NCBI GenBank assembly: GCA_029907355.1
Contig: JARYLZ010000014.1
Span: forward strand, 1 to 49,209
Direction of reading: 5' to 3'
Origin: Bacteroidota bacterium
GTDB taxonomy: Bacteria > Bacteroidota > Ignavibacteria > SZUA-365
Length of the DNA: 49,209 nt
This document shows, piece after piece, positions 36,589 to 46,351 of the stretch (within the stretch, counting starts at the first letter, position 1; every line of letters begins with the position of its first letter). The notes under the pieces were generated by a model. It searched no databases. It was not told the DNA's origin and was given only the letters and a program-made list of their open reading frames with translations. A program made the position numbers and the translations under genes.

Positions 36589-36689
36589 TTTTTCGGGGAA
36601 AGAGCCGTCCGAGCGGGCGATGAGAGGAGCGTAATAGAGGGGTTCGGGAAACACGGGGAAGCAGGCCGGTAATTCAGCGCGGGGCGGAC

Positions 36690-37550
36690 ATGCTCGAACA
36701 ACTCGCTAAGATCAAGCGACAAATCGAAATCGTGGGTCTCTGCGCCGAGAGGGATTCGCACCGTTCGGTCGCGGATTTCGCGGACATGTACGGGTGCGAC
36801 GAACTCACGATAAAGCGCGATCTGACCGAGCTGCGAGCCCAGGGCGTAGACATCCATTCCGGCAAAGGCCGTGGGATCTACCTCGCCACACCGCTGGATC
36901 TCCGCCAAACTCGGATGATGGTCGGGCAGTACCTCGCCATGACACTCGCCGACTCCGCCATCGACAAGGCGACGAATGCATTCGTCCAACGTCTCCGCGC
37001 GCGCTCCCTCGCTCTCGCGGTCATGCTCCGTCGCTGTATCGAACACTCACGCATGGCCGTCATCGATTACCAGAAAGAAGCGGGCGAGATCGAGACTTCG
37101 CGCGTGGTGTGGCCGCTCCTGCTTTTTCAGAGCGACGGATTATGGCGCCTTCTCGCCGTCAACGACGGCGTCATCAAGCAATATCACCTCACGAAAGTCC
37201 TTCGCTTCGAAGAAACCGCGAAGAGATTCTCCCCCGTCCCGCCCGAGGAAATCGAAGCTATGTTCCGGCACTCGTTCCGGAGCTGGATCGGCAGGGAATC
37301 CCACAGAGTCCGCATCAAGCTCTCGCCTACCTGGGTCAAGCGACTCAAGCCGCACCTTCTCATCGAGTCGCAGATCGTCCACGAGGATGAGGACGGTTCG
37401 GTCGTCTTCGAGACCATCGTGAACTGCCTCGAGGAGATTGCTGCGTGGATCGTCAGCCGTGGGGAAGGGGTGACGGTCCTCGAACCCGAGGAATTGAAAC
37501 GCAAAGTCCTCGACCTCGCGCAGGGAGCGATGCGGAACTATGCTCCGTAA
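36690..37550 (+). CDS. WYL-domain transcriptional regulator (YafY-like)
   Basis: 286 residues. N-terminal winged helix-turn-helix (about 5-65: SVADFADMYGCDELTIKRDLTELRAQG), a linker helix region, then a WYL domain (about 115-195: IDYQKEAGE, GLWRLLAVN, Y-H-L-T-K-V-L-R-F) and a WCX-type C-terminal dimer domain (about 205-280). The Tyr of the WYL triplet is Arg here. WYL domains sense small ligands or nucleic acids and regulate defence or DNA-damage genes in several bacteria (family knowledge). Likely controls itself and the divergent ARPP-1 gene through the inverted repeat at 36570-36588. Confidence 0.93.
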   Translation: MLEQLAKIKRQIEIVGLCAERDSHRSVADFADMYGCDELTIKRDLTELRAQGVDIHSGKGRGIYLATPLDLRQTRMMVGQYLAMTLADSAIDKATNAFVQRLRARSLALAVMLRRCIEHSRMAVIDYQKEAGEIETSRVVWPLLLFQSDGLWRLLAVNDGVIKQYHLTKVLRFEETAKRFSPVPPEEIEAMFRHSFRSWIGRESHRVRIKLSPTWVKRLKPHLLIESQIVHEDEDGSVVFETIVNCLEEIAAWIVSRGEGVTVLEPEELKRKVLDLAQGAMRNYAP

Positions 37551-37616
37551 CACACGGCGTACGCCGTCCTTCCACGGCGCGTTCGTCGCCTCGAAGGACG
37601 ACCGAAGGCTGATAGA

Positions 37617-39512
37617 TCAGCCGCCCTTTCCCTCGAGAAGCGTTTCCACCTGAAGTTTTACGAGCCGCACGTATTCCCCGACATCGTCGATCTTCTCATT
37701 CCGAAAGCGGATACGCCCGTCCGGGCCGACCACGACTGTCTCGGGGAACTCCGTCACGCCGTATGCCGCAGCGGTTCCCTCGTCGAGGAGCACGGGGAAT
37801 TTCCACTCGTTTTCTTTGAGAAAAGCGCGAATCGATTCCTTTCTCCTTTCACCCCACTCCTCCCATTCGCTCTCGAGCGCAAAGACCCTCGCTTTGTCGT
37901 TTCCCGAAAAGGCGTTGCGGAGCCGGACGAAAGCCTGCATCGTTTTCCGGGAACCATCATCATGCATGGACCAGAAGAGAAGCACCAACGCACGTCCTTT
38001 CCCCGGGGCAAGCGTCACGGTTTTCCCCTCGAGGTCCTGCACCGTGAAAGCGGGTGCCGGAATATCGAGTTGTTCACTCTTGAGTTTTCGACGGATCGCC
38101 GCACTGCCGGCTTTCCGATTCGTCTCGAGTTCCTTTTCGAACCCTTCGGACGTTTTCTTCCATCCCGAATACGCGGTACGATAGAGCGCGACGAGCGTGT
38201 CGTTCTCGTTCCCCGTGCGAATTGCTTCCCTCGCAACCTGAACCGCTTTTTGGTATTTTTCCGTCTTCAACAGGGCTTCCACCAGCGCTGCCGAAATGGG
38301 GGGAATTTCGCTTTTCGTGATCTTGTTCGCCTCCTCGAGGAGGAGAACCGCCTCATCTGCACGGCCGTAGCGGGTCATTCCTTTCCCCAACGTGCACAGA
38401 GCGGATGCATACCGCTTTTCATTGATTCTCTTCCATTCCTCGTCCGAGACGTCATCCGGTTTCTGCATAGGGTCCGGCGAGCGGAGAAAATCGATCCCCC
38501 GCCAGCCGTATTCCACGGCCCTGTCGTAAAGCTCTGGGGAAGTCTCGAAAATCGATTGCGACAAGGCGAGCATCTTTTCCGGCGCGGGGAGACGGGATAA
38601 TTCGATCAGGTGCATGGCACGATCGTACGATCTCGTTTCAAGGCAAAGCTCGAACAAGAGTTCTTCCAGTTTCGCCCGCGTCTGTTCCGAGAGAGAGAAT
38701 TCATTGAGCAGTCCGTCGATAAGCCCCATGCGTTTGAACGGGTCCTTTTCTTTTTCGAGTTCAGCGAGCCAGACGGTTTCGGCTACTTTACCCCTCGGTT
38801 GAGATCCTATCGCTTCGCTCCGTATCGCGGCCGCCCGATCTTGGAACCCGAGTCTTTCAAACCACTTGAGAAGAGCGGCTGTAACTTCTTGATATTCCTT
38901 GTTGTTCTGGTAAAGTTCTTCCAGCTCGTCCGAGATGTTTTGAAGCGTTTCCTGCCCGGGGTTGCGTTCGATTCGAACACGCCACAATGCCAGTCGTGCT
39001 TGCCAATTGTCTTCCCAAAAATGGAGTTCCTGCCGAAGGAGAGATTCGACTTCGGCAAGGTCTCTCTTCAACGGAAAACCGCGCCTACCGCCGTTCCTCA
39101 TGGTAAGGGCAGTTTCGAAACAAGCGTCTCTCAAAGGCCGATCCGCTTCGTAGAGCACGAGATGCCAGACGTTTCCCTCATTATCGTCGACGACCGTTCC
39201 CGAGACGAAACGGCAGAGAAGAGCGAGCGCTTCCGGTGTTTCCGGGATGAACGTTGCCGACCAGGCCGTTCCCTTGGCGGTCATCGGAACTTTGCGCAGG
39301 AGCGGTGTGCGACCTTTGCGCAGCATCAACACTTCGAGAGCGACGGATCCCTTGAGCTTCGCCTTCGCGGCGGAGGTGATATATGTCACTTGAATTTTTT
39401 TCCCCACAGCAGGTTTGTCGGGTTTGAAGACGACACGGTCCGACTGCGCTGCACATGCCGTCATCCCCCCGAACAACAGAAAAACCATCAGCCTTTTCAT
39501 CCGTTTCCTCAT
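37617..39512 (-). CDS. lipoprotein with TPR-like middle and cysteine-less TlpA/thioredoxin-like domain
   Basis: 631 residues; lipobox GMTAC with the lipid Cys near residue 20. An N-terminal beta domain (about 25-125) precedes a long helical TPR-like part (about 150-475) and a TlpA/AhpC-type thioredoxin fold (about 485-631: PAPAFTVQDLEGKTVTL, LLFWSMHDDGSRKT, FPVLLDEG-TAAAYGV, FPETVVVGPDGRI). The position of the CxxC motif (FW-x-x-x-C-x-x-C) reads SMHDDGSR, without cysteine, so redox activity is lost. The cis-Pro before ET is kept. Probably a periplasmic binding or scaffold protein. 108 bases lie between its start and the PUA/DUF3883 gene. Confidence 0.88.
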   Translation of the reverse strand: MRKRMKRLMVFLLFGGMTACAAQSDRVVFKPDKPAVGKKIQVTYITSAAKAKLKGSVALEVLMLRKGRTPLLRKVPMTAKGTAWSATFIPETPEALALLCRFVSGTVVDDNEGNVWHLVLYEADRPLRDACFETALTMRNGGRRGFPLKRDLAEVESLLRQELHFWEDNWQARLALWRVRIERNPGQETLQNISDELEELYQNNKEYQEVTAALLKWFERLGFQDRAAAIRSEAIGSQPRGKVAETVWLAELEKEKDPFKRMGLIDGLLNEFSLSEQTRAKLEELLFELCLETRSYDRAMHLIELSRLPAPEKMLALSQSIFETSPELYDRAVEYGWRGIDFLRSPDPMQKPDDVSDEEWKRINEKRYASALCTLGKGMTRYGRADEAVLLLEEANKITKSEIPPISAALVEALLKTEKYQKAVQVAREAIRTGNENDTLVALYRTAYSGWKKTSEGFEKELETNRKAGSAAIRRKLKSEQLDIPAPAFTVQDLEGKTVTLAPGKGRALVLLFWSMHDDGSRKTMQAFVRLRNAFSGNDKARVFALESEWEEWGERRKESIRAFLKENEWKFPVLLDEGTAAAYGVTEFPETVVVGPDGRIRFRNEKIDDVGEYVRLVKLQVETLLEGKGG

Positions 39513-39620
39513 CGCGAATCGAACAATGTGACGGTACCGCGTTTCATGCGGCGTCGCAAATATACGAAAGAACGCGCTGATGGAGCGCCGGTACCGCGAT
39601 CCGGGGTTCGCCCCTGCGTT

Positions 39621-40565
39621 TCAATCCACTTTCTTCACGGCATAGAGGACGGGTCTCATGGCGAAATCGTCGAAGAACTCTTCCGCCGTAAGCACCGTAA
39701 TCCGCGGTGAGCGAGATAGCGCACCCGTGACGACGCAGAGAACAGCCGAAGGGTCTTCCTCGAGGAGGGTCAATTCCCGATCGGAAAGGAAAAATGCAGG
39801 CTCGATGTCCACGGTTCCTTTGACGATGACGGGAATCCGCTCTTCCCCATCGTAAAACCGGAGATCGTATGCGCCATCTTCATCCTCGAGGGGGCCGTCG
39901 TAACGGTATCCCCTCCCCTCGAGCTCGCGAATGGCCAAGCTACGCGCGACATCGGCTGTGCGTTCGACGATTTCCGCGTTGTCGTACTGCCGCCTGATAT
40001 CGTCGACATCATGTTCATCGAGCGTCGCCTCGTCCTCCTCTTCATCGAACATGTCGTCCGATTCATTCGCGTTGTCGTCGGGCGGGATAAACGGCATCGA
40101 GATGAGTTCTTCGAAAAGCCGGGCCGTGCCGGCGTCGATTTCACGGAAACCGCGGATGGACTTCTTGTCGATACGCCCGTATTCGAGAAAGGACAATCGT
40201 TCAGGCTGTCTCCCGTCGACGAAACGAATGTGCGGGAGGTGCTCGGCGGGAACGACACGAGAGAAGTATAACGGTGTTCCAGAACCTCGCGCCGCGACCA
40301 AGTGTTCATCCGCAGCCCAGGCGCGGTTGCGGAGTTTTTTCCATGCGGCGTTTCGCCCGAGAATGATTTCCCCGACCTGCATGCGGGCGATGACGTAAAG
40401 CTCGCCGCGGTACACGTTGACGATGTAGACCATGTCACCGACGGATACGCCCGAGTCCACGAGTCCCTCGCCCGCCGTGCAATCGAGAAGAGTCCCCTCC
40501 TCCTTATTGTCAAGGGCGTCCTCGATGATGGGGTTGGACCAGTAATGAACGAAGAAACGAGGCAT
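39621..40565 (-). CDS. PUA/EVE-like N-terminal and DUF3883-like C-terminal domain protein
   Basis: 314 residues, cytoplasmic. About 1-110 begins MPRFFVHYWSN and contains GDMVYIVNVYRGELYVIARMQVG, which fits a PUASH/EVE-type fold (domains that read modified bases). An acidic low-complexity linker (about 165-185) follows. About 200-310 has RELEGRGYRYDG, an acidic patch, AYDLRFYDG, PVIVKGT and FFLSDREL: the spacing E-x(n)-D-x-x-F ... V-K-G-T resembles DUF3883, a PD-(D/E)xK-like nuclease-related fold. These two domains are often combined in restriction-type genes (family knowledge). I see no methylase neighbour. The nuclease call is inference; several expected acidic residues are present but the exact active site is unproven. 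Confidence 0.7.
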   Translation of the reverse strand: MPRFFVHYWSNPIIEDALDNKEEGTLLDCTAGEGLVDSGVSVGDMVYIVNVYRGELYVIARMQVGEIILGRNAAWKKLRNRAWAADEHLVAARGSGTPLYFSRVVPAEHLPHIRFVDGRQPERLSFLEYGRIDKKSIRGFREIDAGTARLFEELISMPFIPPDDNANESDDMFDEEEDEATLDEHDVDDIRRQYDNAEIVERTADVARSLAIRELEGRGYRYDGPLEDEDGAYDLRFYDGEERIPVIVKGTVDIEPAFFLSDRELTLLEEDPSAVLCVVTGALSRSPRITVLTAEEFFDDFAMRPVLYAVKKVD

Positions 40566-40756
40566 GCATCTTTCTCGAACGTTCCGTCATCGTAAATCTA
40601 CGGCATCACACACCAGGAGAAAAAACGTTCATTCCCGGCCCCCTTGCCTGCGGAGACGACCCCTTGTCTTTCCGGGATGAGCCGGATGGCCGACAAACGG
40701 TCGCTTTACAAAGGGCGTATCCCGCGACCGAAGAACGGCATGGGTTACCCGGAAGG

Positions 40757-41758
40757 TCAGAAACCGACGTGCTTTTGGATGAAGACGAGGAGAGGGTACA
40801 TCAATGCCGCGAACCCCGCCGACAGTGGGATGGTCAATACCCACGCCCAGACGATATTCCTCGCCACACCCCAACGGACGGCGGAAAGACCCCGTGTGGA
40901 GCCAACACCGATGATGGCTCCTGTGATGGTATGGGTCGTGCTGACGGGAATACCGAGCAAGGTCGCCGTGATGATGGAGATTGCCGCACCGGACTCCGCG
41001 CTGAAGCCGCCGAAAGGCGTGAGCTTGGTCATCCGCATGCCCAGCGTGCGAATGACCCTCCACCCCCCCACCAGAGTCCCCAATGCAATAAAACCGTAGC
41101 ACATGAATATCACCCACATCGGAATGGAGAAGACCGGGCCGAGAAGACCGTTCGTGAAGAGGACGATGGCGATGATGCCCATCGTTTTCTGGGCGTCGTT
41201 CGCCCCATGGCTGAGGCTGTACCATGCCGCCGAAACGAGCTGGAGGCGGCGGAACCATTTGTCCACCTTCCGTGGGGGTTGTTTACGAACGATCCACAGG
41301 GTAGCCGCGGAAAACAGCGACGAGATCACCATCCCGAAAAGCGGCGAGATGAAAATGAAGAGAAGGATTTTCGTGTAGCCGCTGATGATGAGCACACCTA
41401 TCCCCGCCTTTGTGACCGCCGCACCTCCATAACCGCCGATGATTGCGTGCGAGACGCTGATGGGAAGCCCCCGGTGCGTCGCCGTCGCCGTCGTGAGAAT
41501 CGCGCCGATCAGGGACGCCAGAATGACGGTATTATCGACGACGGAAATCTCTACGATGCCGGTACCGATCGTCGATGCCACGTGCACCCCGAAAAAAAAG
41601 GCGGCGATGAAATTGAACGCCGCCGCCCATACGACCGCCTGGAGCGGTGCCAGCACGCGCGTCGAGACGACTGTCGCGATCGAGTTCGCGGCATCGTTCA
41701 TTCCATTGTAGAAATCGAACACCAGCGCGAGCGCGATGATGACAACGACGACCGTCAT
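40757..41758 (-). CDS. pit: low-affinity inorganic phosphate transporter, Pit family
   Basis: 333 residues, about ten transmembrane helices. The ATG at 41758 follows the DUF47 stop by five bases; the longer open frame in the other direction is a shadow of that gene. Both halves of the PHO4/Pit signature are present: FDFYNGMNDAANSIATVVSTR near the N terminus and LSHGANDAQKTMG in the middle, plus GIPVSTTHTITG. Imports metal-phosphate by proton symport (family knowledge). It forms a two-gene unit with the upstream DUF47 protein. Confidence 0.95.
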   Translation of the reverse strand: MTVVVVIIALALVFDFYNGMNDAANSIATVVSTRVLAPLQAVVWAAAFNFIAAFFFGVHVASTIGTGIVEISVVDNTVILASLIGAILTTATATHRGLPISVSHAIIGGYGGAAVTKAGIGVLIISGYTKILLFIFISPLFGMVISSLFSAATLWIVRKQPPRKVDKWFRRLQLVSAAWYSLSHGANDAQKTMGIIAIVLFTNGLLGPVFSIPMWVIFMCYGFIALGTLVGGWRVIRTLGMRMTKLTPFGGFSAESGAAISIITATLLGIPVSTTHTITGAIIGVGSTRGLSAVRWGVARNIVWAWVLTIPLSAGFAALMYPLLVFIQKHVGF

Positions 41759-41763
41759 GTCAC

Positions 41764-42387
41764 TCAGGCGCTCTTTATGACGATGGAGGTGATCGTGCTG
41801 GCGACAGCCTGGCAGCGATCGGAGGCGTTTTCGAGAATTTCCAGGATTTCTTTTTTCTTGATCAGCGTGATCGCGTCGCGCTCCTCCTCGAACAGGCGCG
41901 TGGTGAGGTACTGGTACACGTTGTCGGCTTCGCGCTCGAGATCCTTGACCGTCTTGCATTCCCGCAGGGTATCCCGCTTGTCCTTGATGCCGCGTATCGC
42001 CGACTCGAGTTCCTGGATTTGACGCAGGACGATCCGAGTCAGCTTCTCGGCCCCCTCGATCGGTTCGGTCAACTTGAAGATTTCCACGCGGATGCACGCG
42101 CCCAACAGAGTGTCGCTGATATCGTCGAGGCGCTGGATCAGCGCGAGGATATCCTCGCGGTCGAATGGCGTCACGAACGTCTTGTTCAAATGCTTGACGA
42201 CCTTGTGGTTGATCTCGTCGCAGCGGACTTCGAGAGGTTTCAGTTTGAGGAGAAGTTCCGGGTCATAGGGATGCTCCGAGAGGAAAGCGTGCGCCGCCTC
42301 GGCCATCTCCCGGATGTGCGCGATCATGTCGTTGAAATGTTCGAAGTACTTCTCTTCTTTCGGCAGGAGCTTCTGCAGGAGCGTCAT
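41764..42387 (-). CDS. DUF47-family (PhoU-like) Pit accessory protein
   Basis: 207 residues, all-helical, cytoplasmic. Typical segments: YFEHFNDM near the N terminus, E-x-x-C-D-E-I-N-H-K-V, TPFDREDI-L-LIQRLDDI and KDLEREADNVY, all characteristic of DUF47/YkaA proteins that resemble PhoU. These proteins are encoded next to pit and modulate its activity (family knowledge). First gene of the pair; the stop is five bases from the pit ATG. Confidence 0.94.
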   Translation of the reverse strand: MTLLQKLLPKEEKYFEHFNDMIAHIREMAEAAHAFLSEHPYDPELLLKLKPLEVRCDEINHKVVKHLNKTFVTPFDREDILALIQRLDDISDTLLGACIRVEIFKLTEPIEGAEKLTRIVLRQIQELESAIRGIKDKRDTLRECKTVKDLEREADNVYQYLTTRLFEEERDAITLIKKKEILEILENASDRCQAVASTITSIVIKSA

Positions 42388-42822
42388 CGAAAACCGTGTG
42401 TTGTGATGGGAACCTCGAGGGAACGCGATCTCCCGTCGCGTCCAATCTAACGAACGTCAAGCCAAGGAAAAATTGCCGGCACCGCAACGGCGGGAAAAGC
42501 GGTGTCAAGACAAGCTGATCCTCGAAAAGGATACAGCACATGCTCGGGATGTCCGCATCGACGAAATTCACGGTTGTGGTCATGGCTTCCCCCTCGCACA
42601 TGAGGGGAGCTTGCAAGGGGTCACGTTTCTCAGGGGGTGACTTCAGTTCATCCGTCACACCGGCGCAATGTCTCTCCGCCTTCGAGCTCACCGATAGTTC
42701 ACGTCACAACCCGAACCGTTACGCGATGAGAGTCTAAGATCACCGCCCACCCTTCCCATCGCTTTGGCTTTTGAGGGGGGAAGGGCTGTCTTTCCTTCCC
42801 AGCGGAAATGGGACCGATGGTT
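42388..42822. other. 435-base gap upstream of DUF47/pit
   Basis: No supportable gene. A GC-rich hairpin lies at 42585-42610 (GCTTCCCCCTC paired with GAGGGGAGC with one bulge and a GCACAT loop), without a T-run. The phosphate-controlled promoter of the pit pair should be here; I could not find a convincing box. Confidence 0.4.
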
Positions 42823-43728
42823 TCAACTCGGCTTGTAGGAAGGCTTTTTCCGCCTGTCCCTCGGATGGAGAAAATCCATATGGAAGTGCCGGCACCCGTG
42901 ACAGACGGCGCGATGGGGGACAGGGTGCAGACAGCGACCGTCGGGCAAGACGGATTCCATCGCTCCGGTGAGCGCACAGGGGACGACACGGAGAGCCGTC
43001 TCGACGATATCCTTCCTCCGCGCGACGAGAACGATATGGTTCGCGAGATTCGGGAAGATCCGTGCGAGTGCCGCCTGGAAAAATCGGAGGACGGGGACTT
43101 TGAAACCGGAGCCCGTCCGTTTCTCGACGTCGAACCATGGAGCGAGAAGCCCCGTGAGGGAAGCGGGTGAGTAATGCGCAACATGCCCGAACGCATTGAA
43201 CTCGATCGTGGAGACAAACCCCTCCTCGCCGACCTTGCGGAAGAGCTTGTCCATCCCCAAAAGGGTGGCGAGACGGTTCCCGAGGGAGAAAATATTCGGC
43301 GTGGTGATGACGAGAATCCCGGCAGGCTTGAGAATGCGGGCGAGTTCGGAAACCATCACTTGCGGGAACGTGAGATGCTCGATCACCTCGGTGAAGAGTG
43401 CGAGGTCAAATGTACCGTTCTCGAAGGGGAGATGGTTGGAAGCGCTGCCCTCCTCCGCGAGCCCGTGGAGGTCGAAGAGATGTTTCCGAACACCGGCAGG
43501 GAGACGGTCGAGCACGGAGTGCAAATAGTCGACGGCGTGGATCTCGATGCGTAAGCCGTACCGGGAGGCATGGTCCGCGACATACCGGACCAATTCCCCT
43601 TCACCCGGCCCGATATCCACGACCTTCATCCCATCCTTCACCAAGGGAACCACGAGCCTCTTGACAACCTCGATGTTTTCCCCTGCATCGTACCGTGCCT
43701 GCAACGCTGCCTTGAGGGATCTCACCAT
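42823..43728 (-). CDS. class I SAM-dependent methyltransferase
   Basis: 301 residues from the ATG at 43728 (GGAGG ten bases upstream); longer reading starts at GTG and is not supported. Rossmann-type methyltransferase (UbiE/Methyltransf_11-like): VVDIGPGEGELV (SAM loop, about residue 38), IHAVDYL, FDLALFTEVIEHL, LKPAGILVITTPN. The substrate cannot be read. The last ~45 residues form a basic tail with Cys-x8-Cys-x2-Cys and several His, unusual for the family. The gene lies 162 bases after UPF0173; an operon is possible. Confidence 0.88.
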   Translation of the reverse strand: MVRSLKAALQARYDAGENIEVVKRLVVPLVKDGMKVVDIGPGEGELVRYVADHASRYGLRIEIHAVDYLHSVLDRLPAGVRKHLFDLHGLAEEGSASNHLPFENGTFDLALFTEVIEHLTFPQVMVSELARILKPAGILVITTPNIFSLGNRLATLLGMDKLFRKVGEEGFVSTIEFNAFGHVAHYSPASLTGLLAPWFDVEKRTGSGFKVPVLRFFQAALARIFPNLANHIVLVARRKDIVETALRVVPCALTGAMESVLPDGRCLHPVPHRAVCHGCRHFHMDFLHPRDRRKKPSYKPS

Positions 43729-43890
43729 ACGATCCGTACCTCCATGAGGGCTCCGATATCTCCGGGGTGCATTCTTCCCGTTCCAGACAAAGCAGGCGAA
43801 CGTGGCGATGTACCTGTCGTTCGAGCGGGAACCGAGATACCGGGTTTCCCCCACCTCGTTCTTGGTGAGGTTCGCAACCACGGTGCGCGA

Positions 43891-44568
43891 TTAGAGCTCA
43901 ATGGTTTCCCCGAATGAAAGGACACGGGCGTTCATCCCGCGGGCCCGGACACGCTCCACGAAATCGTTCGGGTCGGCGGCAATGAGGGGGAAAGTGGAAT
44001 GGTGCATCGGAATGGCCAACGCGGGCTTGACGAACTCAACGGCTACGAGGGCATCCTCGATGTCCATCGTGAAATTGCCTCCGATCGGGACGAGCATGCA
44101 GTCGATCCTGTCCCTTTCCCCGATGAGTTTCATGTCGAGGAACAAGCCGGTATCCCCCGCATGGTACACGTTTTTCCCTCCTATCGTCACGACGACACCG
44201 GACGCTTCCCCCATGTACATCCCGTCGGGAGAGGCTGAACCATGGTGGGCGATCGTGAACTTCACCCGTCCGAACGGAAAGGGATGCGCACCGCCGATGT
44301 GCATATTGTGGGCGCGACAGCCTTTCGACGCGAAGTAATTCGCCAGCTCGTTGACGGCGATGACGAGAGCGTTGCAACGTTTCGCGATGGTTATCGCGTC
44401 GCCGAGGTGGTCGCCGTGTCCATGCGTGACGACGAGGAAATCGGCGGACACCTCGGACGCTTTCCTCGGCGCGGTCGGGTTTCCCGTGAAAAAAGGATCG
44501 ATGAGGAGCGTATGCGTGCCGTCGCTCAACATGAACGACGAGTGGCTGAAATACGTGAGGCGCAACAT
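43891..44568 (-). CDS. UPF0173 metal-dependent hydrolase (metallo-beta-lactamase fold)
   Basis: 225 residues. Two adjacent ATGs (44571, 44568); the second sits six bases from GGAGG and is preferred. Seen: IDPFFTGNPTAP, the metal site THGHGDHLGD, NELANYF, HAGDTGLF, VPIGGNFTMDIEDA and IPMHHSTFP, matching the YtkL/UPF0173 family throughout. The metal ligands are all present. Substrate unknown. Divergent from gdhA. Confidence 0.95.
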   Translation of the reverse strand: MLRLTYFSHSSFMLSDGTHTLLIDPFFTGNPTAPRKASEVSADFLVVTHGHGDHLGDAITIAKRCNALVIAVNELANYFASKGCRAHNMHIGGAHPFPFGRVKFTIAHHGSASPDGMYMGEASGVVVTIGGKNVYHAGDTGLFLDMKLIGERDRIDCMLVPIGGNFTMDIEDALVAVEFVKPALAIPMHHSTFPLIAADPNDFVERVRARGMNARVLSFGETIEL

Positions 44569-44792
44569 CATTATCCTCCGGCCGTGTGTTCGGAAGAATG
44601 GTTGTCCCAATGAAATTCGTTTATGGAGTCCCAAAAATCAATGTGAAGAAAATCGAGGGAAAAACCCTCCGGCTATTTCACGAAGGGGGAACACCGATGG
44701 CAATGGGATCGGCGCACTGTCAAGCAGAAGTTGCGCGTATCGATCCACTCCTGAAAGCAGACAATGGGAGTACGACACCAAGAATGATGAAA
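44569..44792. other. divergent control region between UPF0173 and gdhA
   Basis: About 310 bases in total including the promoter segment. No gene is supported; the region is AT-richer than the genes on both sides. Confidence 0.4.
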
Positions 44793-46225
<1,433 letters not shown>

Positions 46226-46272
46226 CGACTCTTTCCCGTCCATTCCTTTTCGATATCACGTTCTCTCACCGC

Positions 46273-46297
46273 ACCGGCGCCCCATCGGGGCGCCGGT
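46273..46297. terminator. bidirectional hairpin between convergent genes
   Basis: Perfect 11-bp stem ACCGGCGCCCC / GGGGCGCCGGT with an ATC loop, 48 bases after gdhA and 55 bases past the end of the opposite gene. No T-run on either side, so termination would be atypical or factor-assisted. Confidence 0.55.
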
Positions 46298-46351
46298 TCC
46301 GTCTCGTCTCGCTCGCTGGGAGATGGATAGGGCATCATCGCGCAGACGATG

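Noticed and set aside
37617-39512. Active TlpA-type disulfide reductase
   Set aside because: The CxxC site has no cysteine.
46273-46297. Standard intrinsic terminator for gdhA
   Set aside because: The stem is perfect but lacks a T-run on both strands, so I list it only as a bidirectional hairpin with moderate confidence.
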